From NCBI RefSeq assembly GCF_030813115.1, contig NZ_JAUSTY010000013.1:62001-126000 (forward strand): a stretch of DNA of 64,000 nucleotides, in the 5' to 3' direction. The stretch is from Bacillus horti (lineage in GTDB: Bacteria; Bacillota; Bacilli; Caldalkalibacillales; JCM-10596). A model generated the notes under the pieces. The model did no database searches, had not been told where the DNA came from, and worked only from the letters and a program-made list of their open reading frames with translations. Shown here piece by piece: positions 7,875 to 17,393 of this stretch; the first letter of the stretch is position 1, and every line of letters begins with the position of its first letter. The position numbers were made by a program, and so were the translations under genes.

Positions 7875-8069
7875 TTGAAAAATAAAAAAATGAAGATTGC
7901 CAGGATAGAAGCTGAAGTATCTCAGGAGCGTTTAGCTGAGATCGTTGGTGTCACAAGGCAAACCATAAATTTAATTGAGTCAGGTAGCTACAATCCAAGC
8001 CTCAAATTGTGTACTGAAATATGCAAGGCACTTAATAAAACATTAAATGATTTATTTTGGGAGGAATGA
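7875..8069 (+). CDS. XRE family small DNA-binding protein
   Basis: A 64-residue protein consisting almost wholly of a Cro/CI-type helix-turn-helix (SQERLAEIVGVTRQTINLIE). TTG at 7875 is taken as the start because AAAGGAGATGGGG precedes it at proper spacing; an internal ATG at 7890 has no such site. It is translationally coupled to the DUF2178-like membrane gene, an arrangement common for this pair. Confidence 0.9.
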   Translation: MKNKKMKIARIEAEVSQERLAEIVGVTRQTINLIESGSYNPSLKLCTEICKALNKTLNDLFWEE

Positions 8070-8071
8070 GC

Positions 8072-8548
8072 ATGAGTGGAGAAAAGATAGTTAAAGAGTC
8101 TAAAATGGTTATGACTGTATCGTTGATTGTCGGTCTCGCCCTTTTGGCAGTCGGTCTTGTATCTAGACAATGGGATATTCCATTACTTTCAGACAACCAG
8201 GCTTTGTTTGCCTTGTCACTTTTACCGTTAAGTATGGCGTTCGTTTCTTTCTTGAAGGTATCAAGAATAAAGAATTCCCCCCAGAAGATGCGGAGTATCC
8301 TTATTAAAGAGAGCGACGAAAGGCTTGTAGCATTAAGTAATGAAGCCGATGCGAAAACGTTTAAAATACTCCAAGGAGCTTTGTTTTTAGCTTATTTTGG
8401 TTACACTTTTATTTTTCCTCAAGAGGTTTTTGAATCAGTAGGATGGTGGATTTTATTAGTACTCTTGTTAGGTTCAATGTTATTACAAGGAATATTTCGG
8501 CATCGGATAGGTAAAAGTAATTCCAATGGAGAAACGATTTCTGAGTAA
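8072..8548 (+). CDS. DUF2178-like membrane protein
   Basis: A 158-residue protein with four likely membrane helices and, between helices 2 and 3, the soluble motif KESDERLVALSNEADAKTF that resembles the DER...KA signature of DUF2178 proteins. The ATG at 8072 is preferred because GGGAGGA (8059-8065) is ideally spaced from it; the ribosome binding site lies inside the end of the XRE gene. Such proteins are commonly encoded after a small XRE regulator. Function unknown. Confidence 0.7.
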   Translation: MSGEKIVKESKMVMTVSLIVGLALLAVGLVSRQWDIPLLSDNQALFALSLLPLSMAFVSFLKVSRIKNSPQKMRSILIKESDERLVALSNEADAKTFKILQGALFLAYFGYTFIFPQEVFESVGWWILLVLLLGSMLLQGIFRHRIGKSNSNGETISE

Positions 8549-8606
8549 AGCAGAGGCTGAATTTCGATAAAAAGCTAGAGTAGTTCATATCATTTACTAA
8601 TTATGA

Positions 8607-8629
8607 GGACAGGAAAACCTGTCCTTTTT
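8607..8629 (+). terminator. XRE/DUF2178 operon terminator
   Basis: GGACAGG (8607-8613), AAAA loop, CCTGTCC (8618-8624), then TTTTT. Confidence 0.85.
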
Positions 8630-8754
8630 GTACATAATTCCAGCTTCATTGTAAACTCTACTACCTTACACAACCTCTTAACGCTATCTAAGCACAACAA
8701 GTATCAAGAAAATAAAATCAATGTAATCTATACTTATATTCAGGAGTGAGGCAA

Positions 8755-9840
8755 ATGAATGAATATATACAGTTGATGATAGATTGGATTGAAGATCATT
8801 TAAAAAATGAATTTTCGCTAGAGGACTTAGCTAGTTATATGGGATATTCCCCTTATTATTGTTCTTTTAAGTTTCACCAGGTAACAGGCATTAGCATTAG
8901 GCGCTATATTCTTCTAAGAAAGCTATATTTGTCCACGGAAGATTTAGAAAATAAGCGGAGGATAATTGATATTGCCCTTGATTATAATTATTCATCCCAA
9001 GAAGCCTATAGTAGGAGCTTTAAAGCTGTTTTTGGTGTTAGTCCAAGAGAATTTCAGCTTGATCAACTACCTGTTCAATCATTTGCTAAAATCACTATTG
9101 ATGAGGGAGGCGGTAGAATGAACAGATCTAGAGAAAAAGAGGTTAAACAATTAAGAAAAAGGAAGGAAGAATTATTTGACCAACATGTACTGAACATATT
9201 AAACGGTCAAGTCATGTATGAGGAGTTTAAAAATAAAAAGCTCATGGGAGATTCTGATTATGTACCGTTTAATGAAGCAATGTGCGTAAATGCGACAACT
9301 ACATCTATTTTTGATCTTGCGTTTATTCAAACAAGAGCAACAGGACATAACGTGTCCGAAGACAGTTATAGCAAGAAGGTAATAGAGCCCCTAACAAACC
9401 TGTTTAAGAAAAAGTATAACTATATTGTTCTATGGTTTGGGGAGGATATGTTTTGTCAGATGAACCTGTTAACTATCCTTGCTTATCTGGAGCAATCTCA
9501 GTACGAAGGTAAAGTATTTTTTAATAGCTTTAGAGAGGATGAATTTAAAGTAAGTCAAACGGAGCTTCCTTTAGGTAGCTATTATTCTGTCTATGAAGAA
9601 GTATTAGTCCATCATAGGAAACCAAGCAATAAAGTGCTTCCTGTGATGCATCAAGCTATAGAGTTATTTCTAGAAATGCAGAAGGAAGATAATATTGTTA
9701 CAAGGTACATTCAAAAAAATAACCATCTGCCCAGAGCAGAAATGCTGAAGCGATTAATTGAGGCTTTCCCAGCAGTAGGATATGGAGATACTCAATATCT
9801 AAATCTGATTGATAAAATAGGAGTAGATCGCCAAGACTAG
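8755..9840 (+). CDS. AraC-type regulator fused to a DUF1835-like domain
   Basis: A 361-residue protein. Residues about 5-100 are a two-helix-turn-helix AraC DNA-binding domain (FSLEDLASYMGYSPYYCS and the FGVSPREFQ end). Unusually this domain is at the N-terminus, and the remaining 250 residues are a separate domain whose VLWFGEDMFCQMNLLTILAY stretch resembles DUF1835. That resemblance is from memory of the pattern and is tentative. ATG 8755 is used because AGGAG (8742-8746) is spaced correctly from it. It is monocistronic; target genes unknown. Confidence 0.75.
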   Translation: MNEYIQLMIDWIEDHLKNEFSLEDLASYMGYSPYYCSFKFHQVTGISIRRYILLRKLYLSTEDLENKRRIIDIALDYNYSSQEAYSRSFKAVFGVSPREFQLDQLPVQSFAKITIDEGGGRMNRSREKEVKQLRKRKEELFDQHVLNILNGQVMYEEFKNKKLMGDSDYVPFNEAMCVNATTTSIFDLAFIQTRATGHNVSEDSYSKKVIEPLTNLFKKKYNYIVLWFGEDMFCQMNLLTILAYLEQSQYEGKVFFNSFREDEFKVSQTELPLGSYYSVYEEVLVHHRKPSNKVLPVMHQAIELFLEMQKEDNIVTRYIQKNNHLPRAEMLKRLIEAFPAVGYGDTQYLNLIDKIGVDRQD

Positions 9841-9964
9841 GTTCCTTCCCCTGAACCCCCACTAGAAACTCATGTTTATAAGATAAGCCCCTCTTCCGCT
9901 ATTTAACTAGGAAATGGAAGAGGGTCTTGAATGTGGTGATCCTTTCAAAGTCGCCGTATTAAGG

Positions 9965-10564
9965 TCAATTTAGTGCACCGTCCTTCATGCAAGCAGGCGC
10001 ATAAGCTTCAAGATTCCGTTCAAGTAGCCTCCCCAACCGCTGAGCCATTATGGAAGGAGGGAGGGGCTTTTCGTTCTTAAACCACCATTCCACTACCCCT
10101 ACGATCGCGGCTCCTAAAAATTGAATATCAACATCTTCGCCTCCAGGTAATCCTTGAGTGCTCCCTTCAGGTCTAGTGTCCAGCTCATACTCAAGCTCCT
10201 TGATGAAATATGAAAGGAAACGATTGCGGAAAAAAGAATCACCTTTACTCGCTAGCAAGGCAGAAAAGAATAGATAGTGGCTCTCAAAATACTCGAACCA
10301 TAACAATCCCATATCTATATATCCAGTGTCATCGTCAGTCGATTCACAGAGCTCACATAGATCTTCAATGTGCTCTTCAATGAGCTTATCTAGAAGATTG
10401 AATTTATCTGTGTAGTGAAGATAGATCGTTCTTCGACTAACGTCTGCTCGGTCAGATATATCTTGGATCGTAATCTGGTCAAAGTTTTTTTCCATCATCA
10501 GTTCAATAACAGCCTTTTTTATGGCTTCTTGAGATTTGCGTATTCTTCGATCCGTCGTGGACAT
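9965..10564 (-). CDS. TetR/AcrR family transcriptional regulator
   Basis: A 199-residue regulator with an N-terminal TetR helix-turn-helix (FDQITIQDISDRADVSRRTIYLHY). The start MSTTDRR at 10564 is preferred over the in-frame ATG at 10675, because AGGTGAA lies at proper distance and the extra 37 residues of the longer form overlap a palindromic operator. It is divergent from the MBL-fold hydrolase at 10803, its probable target. Confidence 0.88.
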   Translation of the reverse strand: MSTTDRRIRKSQEAIKKAVIELMMEKNFDQITIQDISDRADVSRRTIYLHYTDKFNLLDKLIEEHIEDLCELCESTDDDTGYIDMGLLWFEYFESHYLFFSALLASKGDSFFRNRFLSYFIKELEYELDTRPEGSTQGLPGGEDVDIQFLGAAIVGVVEWWFKNEKPLPPSIMAQRLGRLLERNLEAYAPACMKDGALN

Positions 10565-10669
10565 ATAAGATTCACCTGCCTTCCTGAAAATAAATACACA
10601 ATAAAAAGAAATCTGTGCAGTAATGCACGGAATAAACTTTTTTAAGAATTGTAGACTTTCTGTTTCCAT

Positions 10670-10691
10670 ATACAATTATACATAGTTGTAT
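10670..10691. promoter_or_regulatory. Palindrome in TetR/MBL intergenic region
   Basis: ATACAA (10670-10675) and TTGTAT (10686-10691) form a perfect inverted repeat with a 10-base spacer between the divergent TetR and hydrolase genes. It is the best operator candidate in that interval. Confidence 0.5.
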
Positions 10692-10802
10692 CTTACTATA
10701 CTACTGTGTATTTATGTACTTATATGTACTTTAGTACGCTAAGACAAGCTACTATATAATGATCTAAATACTTTTAAATCGTCAGGAAGGAATGACAATG
10801 TC

Positions 10803-11852
10803 ATGTTGAATGGGATACTCCAAGCGTTTGGGCTAAATTCAATTAAAAATCGAAAACAGAAGTATGATGGATTGGCTAACTTTTCTAATGGGAAGTTTGT
10901 CAATTCCGTTCCAACAGAAATGAGCATGGGTGCTTCAAATGTCCTCTCTATGATGAGGGATTATATGTCTGGAGGTAAAGATCGTAGACCTAGTAGTCCA
11001 ATTCAAGTTTCATCTATAGATTGGAATAAAGTAAAAAGGGAAGAAGATAGTTTAACGTGGTTCGGGCACTCTGCGTTCTTGTTGAGTATTGATAATAAGA
11101 AGTTATTAGTAGACCCTATGCTAGGACCTGTTGCTTCACCGGTTTCCTTTGCGGGTAGCAAACGATACAGTAAGGACACACTATCTATTATTGATGAAAT
11201 GCCATTCTTGGACGCTGTCTTTATTACACATGACCATTATGACCATCTAGATTATCACTCTATTAAAAGACTAAAGAGTAAGGTCGGTCATTTTTTTGTC
11301 CCTCACGGTGTAGGTGCTCATCTGAGTCGATGGGGAGTTGCAGAAGAAAAAATCACTGAACTCAATTGGTGGGACGAAATGGAGTTCCAAGGTTTAACGA
11401 TTGCTTTAACTCCTTCTAAGCATTTCTCAGGTAGAGGAATGTTTAATCGCGATACGAGCTTATGGGGTGGGTGGGTTATTCTTGGACAACATACACGTTT
11501 CTATACGAGCGGAGATGGAGGATACGATTCACACTTTAAGGAAATAGGAAAGAAATACGGACCATTTAATTTGACTTTAATAGAAGGTGGTCAGTATGAT
11601 AAACGATGGGATTGGGTACATATGACACCTGAAGAAGCAGTTCAGGCTCATTTAGATGTTAACGGGGAGAATATGATGTTAATTCATTGGGGAGCCTTTA
11701 CCCTTGCTTTTCATGGTTGGACTGAACCGGTGGAACGAGCAATAAAAAAGGCAAGAGAAGCCAATGTTCCATTAATGGCTCCTAAAATTGGAGAAACTGT
11801 CCCTTTAAGAGGAGAGTATTCCGTTCCTTTTTCAGCATGGTGGAAAGATTAA
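10803..11852 (+). CDS. MBL-fold metallo-hydrolase (NAPE-PLD/UlaG-like)
   Basis: A 349-residue metallo-beta-lactamase-fold enzyme. The metal site motif H-D-H-Y-D-H is present, preceded by WFGHSAFLL and followed by GDGGYD, the pattern seen in N-acyl-phosphatidylethanolamine phospholipase D-like and UlaG-like hydrolases. No signal peptide is seen, so it is probably cytoplasmic or membrane-associated. It is likely controlled by the divergent TetR protein. Substrate cannot be assigned. Confidence 0.88.
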   Translation: MLNGILQAFGLNSIKNRKQKYDGLANFSNGKFVNSVPTEMSMGASNVLSMMRDYMSGGKDRRPSSPIQVSSIDWNKVKREEDSLTWFGHSAFLLSIDNKKLLVDPMLGPVASPVSFAGSKRYSKDTLSIIDEMPFLDAVFITHDHYDHLDYHSIKRLKSKVGHFFVPHGVGAHLSRWGVAEEKITELNWWDEMEFQGLTIALTPSKHFSGRGMFNRDTSLWGGWVILGQHTRFYTSGDGGYDSHFKEIGKKYGPFNLTLIEGGQYDKRWDWVHMTPEEAVQAHLDVNGENMMLIHWGAFTLAFHGWTEPVERAIKKAREANVPLMAPKIGETVPLRGEYSVPFSAWWKD

Positions 11853-11886
11853 GTTGAGGGTTGGGTAGGGTTTCGTGAAGGTCAGT

Positions 11887-12732
11887 AGTGATTTCTTTAC
11901 ATAAGGAAGGAAAGTCATTACAATAACAATTAAATTGAAATAAGAAATTCATAGAAAAGAGGTAAGGTCCATGGCTCAATCCATCAAAGGAAAAACAGCA
12001 CTCATTACGGGAAGTGGTAAAGGCATCGGAAAAGCAACAGCCATTGCTCTTGCAAAAGAAGGGGTCCATGTTGGACTTATGGCTCGAACAGAAGCAGATT
12101 TAAAGAGTTTGGCAGCTGAAATTGAACCAACTGGAGTGAAAGTAGCGTATGCTACAGCTGATATTGCTTCACTAGAACAGGTAGAGAAAACAGTAGAGTC
12201 ACTCACGAGTGAACTAGGCTCATTTGATATATTGATTAATAATGCAGGAATTGGAAAGTTCGGTGGTTTTCTTGATCTCTCTCCTGAGGATTGGAAGGCG
12301 ATCATTGATGTAAATGTAATGGGAACCTACTATGTAACCAGAGCCGTCCTTCCACAGCTTATAGAAAAGAACGGTGGAGACATCATTAATATTTCTTCAA
12401 CGGCTGGTCAAAAAGGAGCGCCATTGACAAGTGCATATAGCGCCTCTAAATTTGGTGTACTCGGTTTAACGGAGTCACTAGCCTTAGAGGTTCGGAAGCA
12501 TAATATTCGGGTGACGGCGTTAACACCAAGCACGGTTGCTACAGAGCTTGCAGTTAATGCGAACTTAACAGACGGAAACCCAGAAACGGTCATGCAACCA
12601 GAGGATTTAGCAGAATTTATCGTTGCTCAGCTGAAGCTTCATCCACGTGTATTTATTAAGTCAGCTGGATTATGGTCCACCAACCCTTAAATAAAAGGGA
12701 AAACTAGACTTCAAAACAGTGGAACTATTCAT
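11887..12732 (+). repeat. Duplicated segment, copy 2 (SDR gene plus flanks)
   Basis: Second copy of the segment at about 6171-7018; see that entry. The terminator hairpin of copy 1 is not part of the duplicated stretch. Confidence 0.8.
11971..12690 (+). CDS. SDR family oxidoreductase (3-ketoacyl-reductase-like), copy 2
   Basis: A 239-residue paralogue of the gene at 6256-6975. All catalytic motifs are intact ([24 protein letters not shown]). The nine differences include the residue after Tyr-Ser in the active-site tetrad (A here, S in copy 1). Same start context (GAGGTAAGGTCC-ATG). Both copies look functional. Confidence 0.9.
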   Translation: MAQSIKGKTALITGSGKGIGKATAIALAKEGVHVGLMARTEADLKSLAAEIEPTGVKVAYATADIASLEQVEKTVESLTSELGSFDILINNAGIGKFGGFLDLSPEDWKAIIDVNVMGTYYVTRAVLPQLIEKNGGDIINISSTAGQKGAPLTSAYSASKFGVLGLTESLALEVRKHNIRVTALTPSTVATELAVNANLTDGNPETVMQPEDLAEFIVAQLKLHPRVFIKSAGLWSTNP

Positions 12733-12793
12733 CAGAAATAAGACAAAAAATACAACGTTTCTTTACGTCGATACTTTATTGGCATTGTAACAC

Positions 12794-13051
12794 TGGACCT
12801 ATTATTTCAGTGATCGTAACGGAGAAAAATTAGAACAGGTACATCGTTACTTAAATAAAGAAAACATTCAGAACCAGCCATTCCAAATGGATGCGAGCAA
12901 TAAAGAACAGGTTAGAAAGACGGTTTATAAGCTACAACAGTCTTGTTCTTCTCTGGATGTGCTTGCTTATAATGTTTCCCCTCAGGCCGATAAAGCATGG
13001 GAAAGCTATCAAACAAGAGAACAGGAAATCTTAGTCGGGGATAGCTATTGA
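12794..13051 (+). pseudogene. Remnant of another SDR gene
   Basis: An open frame of 85 codons with no proper start; a stop lies two codons upstream. It contains RNGEKLEQVHRYLN, FQMDASNKEQVRKTVYKL and LDVLAYNVS, which match the beta2-to-beta4 part of a short-chain dehydrogenase (the last corresponds to the usual NNAG strand). The Rossmann glycine motif and the catalytic half are missing. It lies directly after SDR copy 2, so this locus once held a further SDR gene that has decayed. Confidence 0.65.
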
Positions 13052-13073
13052 ATGGTTCTAAACGATAATGATA

Positions 13074-13120
13074 GCCTGTGGGAGTCTATAAGCAAGAACC
13101 TTCCACAGGCTCTAGTTTTT
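13074..13120 (+). terminator. Hairpin between SDR remnant and gntK
   Basis: GCCTGTGG (13074-13081) and CCACAGGC (13103-13110) form a perfect 8-base stem. The + strand side ends in a T run (13116-13120). It may also stop gntK transcription from the other strand, though the tail is poorer there. Confidence 0.6.
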
Positions 13121-13121
13121 C

Positions 13122-14663
13122 TTAGCTGTGTTTTATTAACCCTCTTTGATAATTAGCAATACGGGTATAATCTGCTTCAAGTGCTTTTGATAAGTTAATA
13201 AAGATGGGCAGCAGCTGCCTATATTCTTTTGTAGCTTCTTCCTTCGGTGTGTGTTTGAAGGTACTGCCGACCATTTCTGAAACAATCTCAAATGAGTCAA
13301 TTTTCCCGGTAGCATATAAGCCTAAAATACAGGCACCTAAGCATGAGCTTTCAAAGCTTTCTGGTACGACGACCTCCGATTCAAAGATGTCGGACAGCAT
13401 TTGCCTCCAAACCTCTGACCTGGCGAATCCTCCCGTTGCTTGAATGCGTGTTACAGGATCGTCCATGCATTCCATTAGTGCTAAAAATACGGTATATAGA
13501 TTGTAAATGACTCCTTCCAAGGCTGCCCGAATCATATGTTCTTTCTTATGTGACATTGTTAAACCGAAGAATGAGCCGCGGACATCTGGATTCCATAAAG
13601 GTGCACGTTCACCAGCAAGGTAGGGATGGAATAAAAGCCCATCCGCACCTGGTCTAACACGTTCAGCCATCTTCGTTAATACAGAGTAGGGGTCCACTCC
13701 CAGACTATTGGCTGCCTCTACCTCTGATGATGCAAGCTCATCACGGACCCACCGTAGGATCATGCCCCCATTATTTACCGGACCGCCAATGACCCAATGT
13801 TTTTCTGTTAAGGCATAACAGAAGATTCGTCCTTGATCATCTGTTTGCGGCTTGTCAATAATGGTCCGAATCGCACCGCTTGTTCCAATGGTCACGGCGA
13901 CCTCGCCTTTTCCAATCGCATTTACACCCAAATTAGACAGCACTCCGTCACTGGCTCCAATAACAAAAGGGGTTTGTGGATCAATCCCAATTTGTTTGGC
14001 TACATCCGGATTACAGTTGCTGAAAATCTTGGTTGTTGGTACGAGTTCAGATAACTGAGCAGGAGTTACTTCCGCGATTTGTAATGCTTCTTCATCCCAA
14101 TCCAGTTTTTCAAGGTTCATCATGCCCATGCATGAAGCTAAGGAATAATCGACAACATATTGATTAAAGAATTTCTTAAATATATATTCTTTAATTCCGA
14201 TATATTTTTTTACCTTTACAGCCAGTTCAGGACGATCATGCACAATCCATGCGATTTTACTTAATGGTGACATGGGATGAATCGGGGTTCCTGTTCGTTT
14301 ATAGATTTCATGGCCATTTAATTCAGCTTTTATTTTTTGAGCCCAGGCTTCACTGCGATTATCTGCCCAAGTCATGCACGGTGTCAGTGGCTGATCATGT
14401 TCATCCATGGCAATGACACTATGCATGGCGCTGCTAAAGGAAATGAAAGATGGCTTTTTATCAGTATGATGTTTCGTTATATTAGTAATCGTTTGCAAAA
14501 CAGCCTGGTAAATCTCTTCAGGATCTTGTTCAGCTGTCGACATATTCGGTGTGTAAAGCGGGTAACCCATATTCTCGTTTTGGATAACTTTGCCCTTTTC
14601 AGTAAATAGGACTGCTTTGGTACTCGTCGTCCCAATATCTATCCCTAACATGTAGCTAGTCAT
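13122..14663 (-). CDS. gntK: Gluconokinase
   Basis: A 513-residue FGGY-family sugar kinase that phosphorylates gluconate to 6-phosphogluconate with ATP. The N-terminal ATPase motif GIDIGTTSTKAVLF, the central GASDGVLSNLG and GTSGAIR motifs and the late GGFARS segment are intact. Length and sequence agree with Bacillus GntK. In Bacillus the order is gntR-gntK-gntP-gntZ; here only gntK and a stub of gntR are present, with no permease in the window. The ATG overlaps the end of the gntR stub region. Confidence 0.9.
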   Translation of the reverse strand: MTSYMLGIDIGTTSTKAVLFTEKGKVIQNENMGYPLYTPNMSTAEQDPEEIYQAVLQTITNITKHHTDKKPSFISFSSAMHSVIAMDEHDQPLTPCMTWADNRSEAWAQKIKAELNGHEIYKRTGTPIHPMSPLSKIAWIVHDRPELAVKVKKYIGIKEYIFKKFFNQYVVDYSLASCMGMMNLEKLDWDEEALQIAEVTPAQLSELVPTTKIFSNCNPDVAKQIGIDPQTPFVIGASDGVLSNLGVNAIGKGEVAVTIGTSGAIRTIIDKPQTDDQGRIFCYALTEKHWVIGGPVNNGGMILRWVRDELASSEVEAANSLGVDPYSVLTKMAERVRPGADGLLFHPYLAGERAPLWNPDVRGSFFGLTMSHKKEHMIRAALEGVIYNLYTVFLALMECMDDPVTRIQATGGFARSEVWRQMLSDIFESEVVVPESFESSCLGACILGLYATGKIDSFEIVSEMVGSTFKHTPKEEATKEYRQLLPIFINLSKALEADYTRIANYQRGLIKHS

Positions 14664-14784
14664 TTTCTGGCCGTTCTCCTTTTAACATTATTTGTGACCT
14701 CCATGGGTCTTCTACTTTTCCTCGAACATCATCAAAGTCTATATGTAATGCTTCAATCATGAGGGCTGAGCTTTCCTCGTATAA
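14656..14784 (-). pseudogene. gntR: C-terminal remnant of gluconate repressor gntR
   Basis: The 42 codons ending just past the gntK start (stop at 14658-14656) read ALMIEALHIDFDDVRGKVED... and closely resemble the last residues of Bacillus GntR as I remember it (a MIQSLHQNFDDVQDKVED-like end). A stop lies immediately upstream, so the DNA-binding and most of the ligand-binding domain are gone. An ATG at 14760 exists, but the peptide would have no regulatory domain. The overlap with gntK preserves the ancestral operon junction. Confidence 0.7.
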
Positions 14785-14991
14785 TTAGAGGCGTTTTGAT
14801 ACCTAAGAATCAAAAAAAAACCCCTAAAATCGTTCTTAGAAGCTTAATCAATTTAATAGATATTTAATTGTAGAAATAGTAATTGTAGAAATAGAAATCA
14901 CGTCAAAGAGATTGCAAAAAGTGCAAAGCCGTGGTAAATTATATAGATGGATATTAATAAATTTTTAAATGGTCATAGATATCCTACCTTA

Positions 14992-15020
14992 ATTATATTA
15001 TACAAATTTCCATTCGTCAA
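14992..15020 (-). promoter_or_regulatory. Promoter reading toward gntK
   Basis: On the minus strand: TTGACG (15020-15015), 17-base spacer, TATAAT (14997-14992). Transcription from here would cross a leader of about 320 bases, including a T9 stretch at about 14812-14820, before reaching gntK. It starts within the upstream region of helD. The rest of the 390-base gap holds no other gene than the gntR stub. Confidence 0.55.
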
Positions 15021-15053
15021 CCCCCATATTTATATTTCTAAGGAGTGAATGCT

Positions 15054-17393
15054 ATGAGTTCAGAATTTAAGCAGGAGCAGAAGAGAGTGGGCCGTGTAAT
15101 GGAGGTCATTGCGGAGCAAATTCGCAAATATGAGGAAGAGACTTCTAATCGTCAGAGTGAAGTTGTAAATATTCGCAAGCATTTTTGGGATGAAGTTAAG
15201 GTCAATACTGATACGTTCGATGATTACCTTGAGACTGTCATTAGTTTAAGACAACAGGGGCAAGCGCTGGCTGTTAGTCAAAATACTCATAAGCATGCCG
15301 CCAAGAGATTGGATACACTGCGTCGTATGCAGCAGGTTCCTTACTTTGGGCGAATAGATCTAACTGAAGAAGGGCTTTCCACTCAGGAGCAGATTTATAT
15401 TGGGATATCCTCGCTTATGGATGAAAATGGAATAGATTTCTTGATTTATGACTGGAGAGCGCCGGTCTCAAGTGTTTACTACGATTACGAGCCTGGTCCT
15501 GCTCAGTATTCAACCCCTGAAGGAATGATTCAATGCCAGCTAGAGAAAAAGTTTCAATATCTGATCCGTAATGGCGAGCTTCAATCGATGTTTGATACGA
15601 GTCTTACGATTGGAGACGAGATTTTGCAGCAGGTTCTTGGAAAAGGAACAAACAAGCATATGCATAGTATTGTAGCAACCATTCAGCAGGAGCAGAACCG
15701 GATTATTCGTCATGATCGAAAAAGGATGCTCATTGTTCACGGTGCAGCGGGTAGTGGGAAGACATCGGCTGCCTTACAGCGGATTGCTTATTTGCTTTAT
15801 AAATATAGAGATAGCTTAAACGCTGATCAAGTTATTTTATTTTCTCCAAACGCTATGTTTAATAGCTATGTGTCTAATGTGCTTCCGGAGCTTGGCGAAG
15901 AGAATATGCAACAGGTCACGTTCCAAGAATACCTGTACCATAGACTGGGGAAGGATTTTCAAATTGAAGATCCCTTCGACCAATTGGAATATGTTTTAAC
16001 GGCAAAAAATACTCCTTCGTATCAATCAAGGGTATCTAGTATCCGGTTCAAAGCATCTACTCGTTTTTATGAGGTTATTAAAGCATACAGAGAACAACTA
16101 GAGTCATCTGGAATGGTATTTAAGGGCATAAGCTTTAAAGGAGCTTCAATTGTTACGGCTGAGCAAATAGCCGAGGAATTTTATAGCAGTGATCCTGCAA
16201 TAGGCTTCTATAACAGACTTGAGAACCTAAGGGATTGGCTGATGAAGCAGGTCAAAAAAGCCCAAAAGCTGGAATGGACGAAGCCGTGGGTTGAAGAAGA
16301 AATTGAACTGCTTGATGATGAGGAGTATCTTAAAGCCCATAATTATTTAGCGAAAAAGAGTGGCTATGACAGAGAGTCGACTGCTGATTACGAGATGGAC
16401 ACAGAAGCTCTTGCTAGGCTGATTGTTCGTCGGAATTTTAAACCATTACGTAAACACATCCAGGAGTTTCGTTTCATTGATATTAAGGGGATATACAAGC
16501 AGCTGTTTGAAGGTTCTCTACAGATCGAACAGTGGATGGAAGGAGATGTCCCTTCGGAGTGGAAGGATATTTGCCGAGCTACGCTAAAAGCGCTAGATGA
16601 AGGAGAAATTTTTTACGAGGATGCTACTCCATTTTTACTTTTGACTGAGCTAATACAAGGCTTCCAAACGGATCGCTCAACAAAACACATCCTTATTGAC
16701 GAGGCGCAGGACTATTCACCTTTTCAATTTGAGTTCTTGAAGAGGTTATTTCCTTTGGCAAGAGTAACTGTTCTAGGTGATTTTAATCAGGCTATATTTG
16801 CTCATGCCCATGAAACGAAGGATTTTACGATCCTAACTGACCTATATGGAGAGGATCAAACAGAAGTCATAAACATGAAGCGGAGCTACCGCTCAACAAA
16901 ACCTATCATTGAATTTACTCGCAGATTAATTCCTAATGGCGAGCAGATCATTCCTTTTGAACGTGAGGGTGAGCTACCTAAGCTGACTCAAGTAGCAGAT
17001 CATACTGAGCTACATCGTAGCATTGAATCCAAAGTTGCTACTTTGAAAAGTCAGGGCTACAACAGCATTGCTATCATCTGCAAATCAGCTGAGGAAAGTA
17101 AGCGAGCCTACGAAGCCTTGTCTAGCATAGAAGATATAAAGCTTTTGAAGAAAGGCTCACCAGAGTATGAACAAGGGGTTGTGATTATACCAACTTATCT
17201 GTCCAAGGGTATCGAATTCGAGGCTGTTATTATCTATGATGCATCTGAACATTTATATGGGGATGAGAGCCTACGTAGAGTTTTTTACACGGCATGTACT
17301 AGAGCAATGCATCACTTGCAACTTTACAGTGTCGGCGAACCTAGCTCATTTCTGAACGAGACTTTACAGGAAGGTTTGATTCAAGCGACTTAA
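15054..17393 (+). CDS. helD: RNA polymerase recycling motor ATPase HelD
   Basis: A 779-residue UvrD/Rep-like superfamily 1 ATPase that removes stalled RNA polymerase from DNA. Visible motifs: a coiled-coil N-terminal arm (residues about 1-65), Walker A GAAGSGKT (about 230-237), the Walker B/DEAQD motif (about 549), GDFNQAIF, SYRST, a TYLSKGIEFEAV motif and YTACTRA near the C-terminus. ATG 15054 is chosen because AGGAG (15041-15045) is correctly spaced from it, rather than the in-frame GTG at 15045. Length matches Bacillus HelD. Confidence 0.92.
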   Translation: MSSEFKQEQKRVGRVMEVIAEQIRKYEEETSNRQSEVVNIRKHFWDEVKVNTDTFDDYLETVISLRQQGQALAVSQNTHKHAAKRLDTLRRMQQVPYFGRIDLTEEGLSTQEQIYIGISSLMDENGIDFLIYDWRAPVSSVYYDYEPGPAQYSTPEGMIQCQLEKKFQYLIRNGELQSMFDTSLTIGDEILQQVLGKGTNKHMHSIVATIQQEQNRIIRHDRKRMLIVHGAAGSGKTSAALQRIAYLLYKYRDSLNADQVILFSPNAMFNSYVSNVLPELGEENMQQVTFQEYLYHRLGKDFQIEDPFDQLEYVLTAKNTPSYQSRVSSIRFKASTRFYEVIKAYREQLESSGMVFKGISFKGASIVTAEQIAEEFYSSDPAIGFYNRLENLRDWLMKQVKKAQKLEWTKPWVEEEIELLDDEEYLKAHNYLAKKSGYDRESTADYEMDTEALARLIVRRNFKPLRKHIQEFRFIDIKGIYKQLFEGSLQIEQWMEGDVPSEWKDICRATLKALDEGEIFYEDATPFLLLTELIQGFQTDRSTKHILIDEAQDYSPFQFEFLKRLFPLARVTVLGDFNQAIFAHAHETKDFTILTDLYGEDQTEVINMKRSYRSTKPIIEFTRRLIPNGEQIIPFEREGELPKLTQVADHTELHRSIESKVATLKSQGYNSIAIICKSAEESKRAYEALSSIEDIKLLKKGSPEYEQGVVIIPTYLSKGIEFEAVIIYDASEHLYGDESLRRVFYTACTRAMHHLQLYSVGEPSSFLNETLQEGLIQAT

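Noticed and set aside
10565..10675. 37-residue N-terminal extension of the second TetR protein
   Set aside because: It would overlap the palindromic operator and lacks a ribosome binding site; the ATG at 10564 has one and gives a normal TetR N-terminus.
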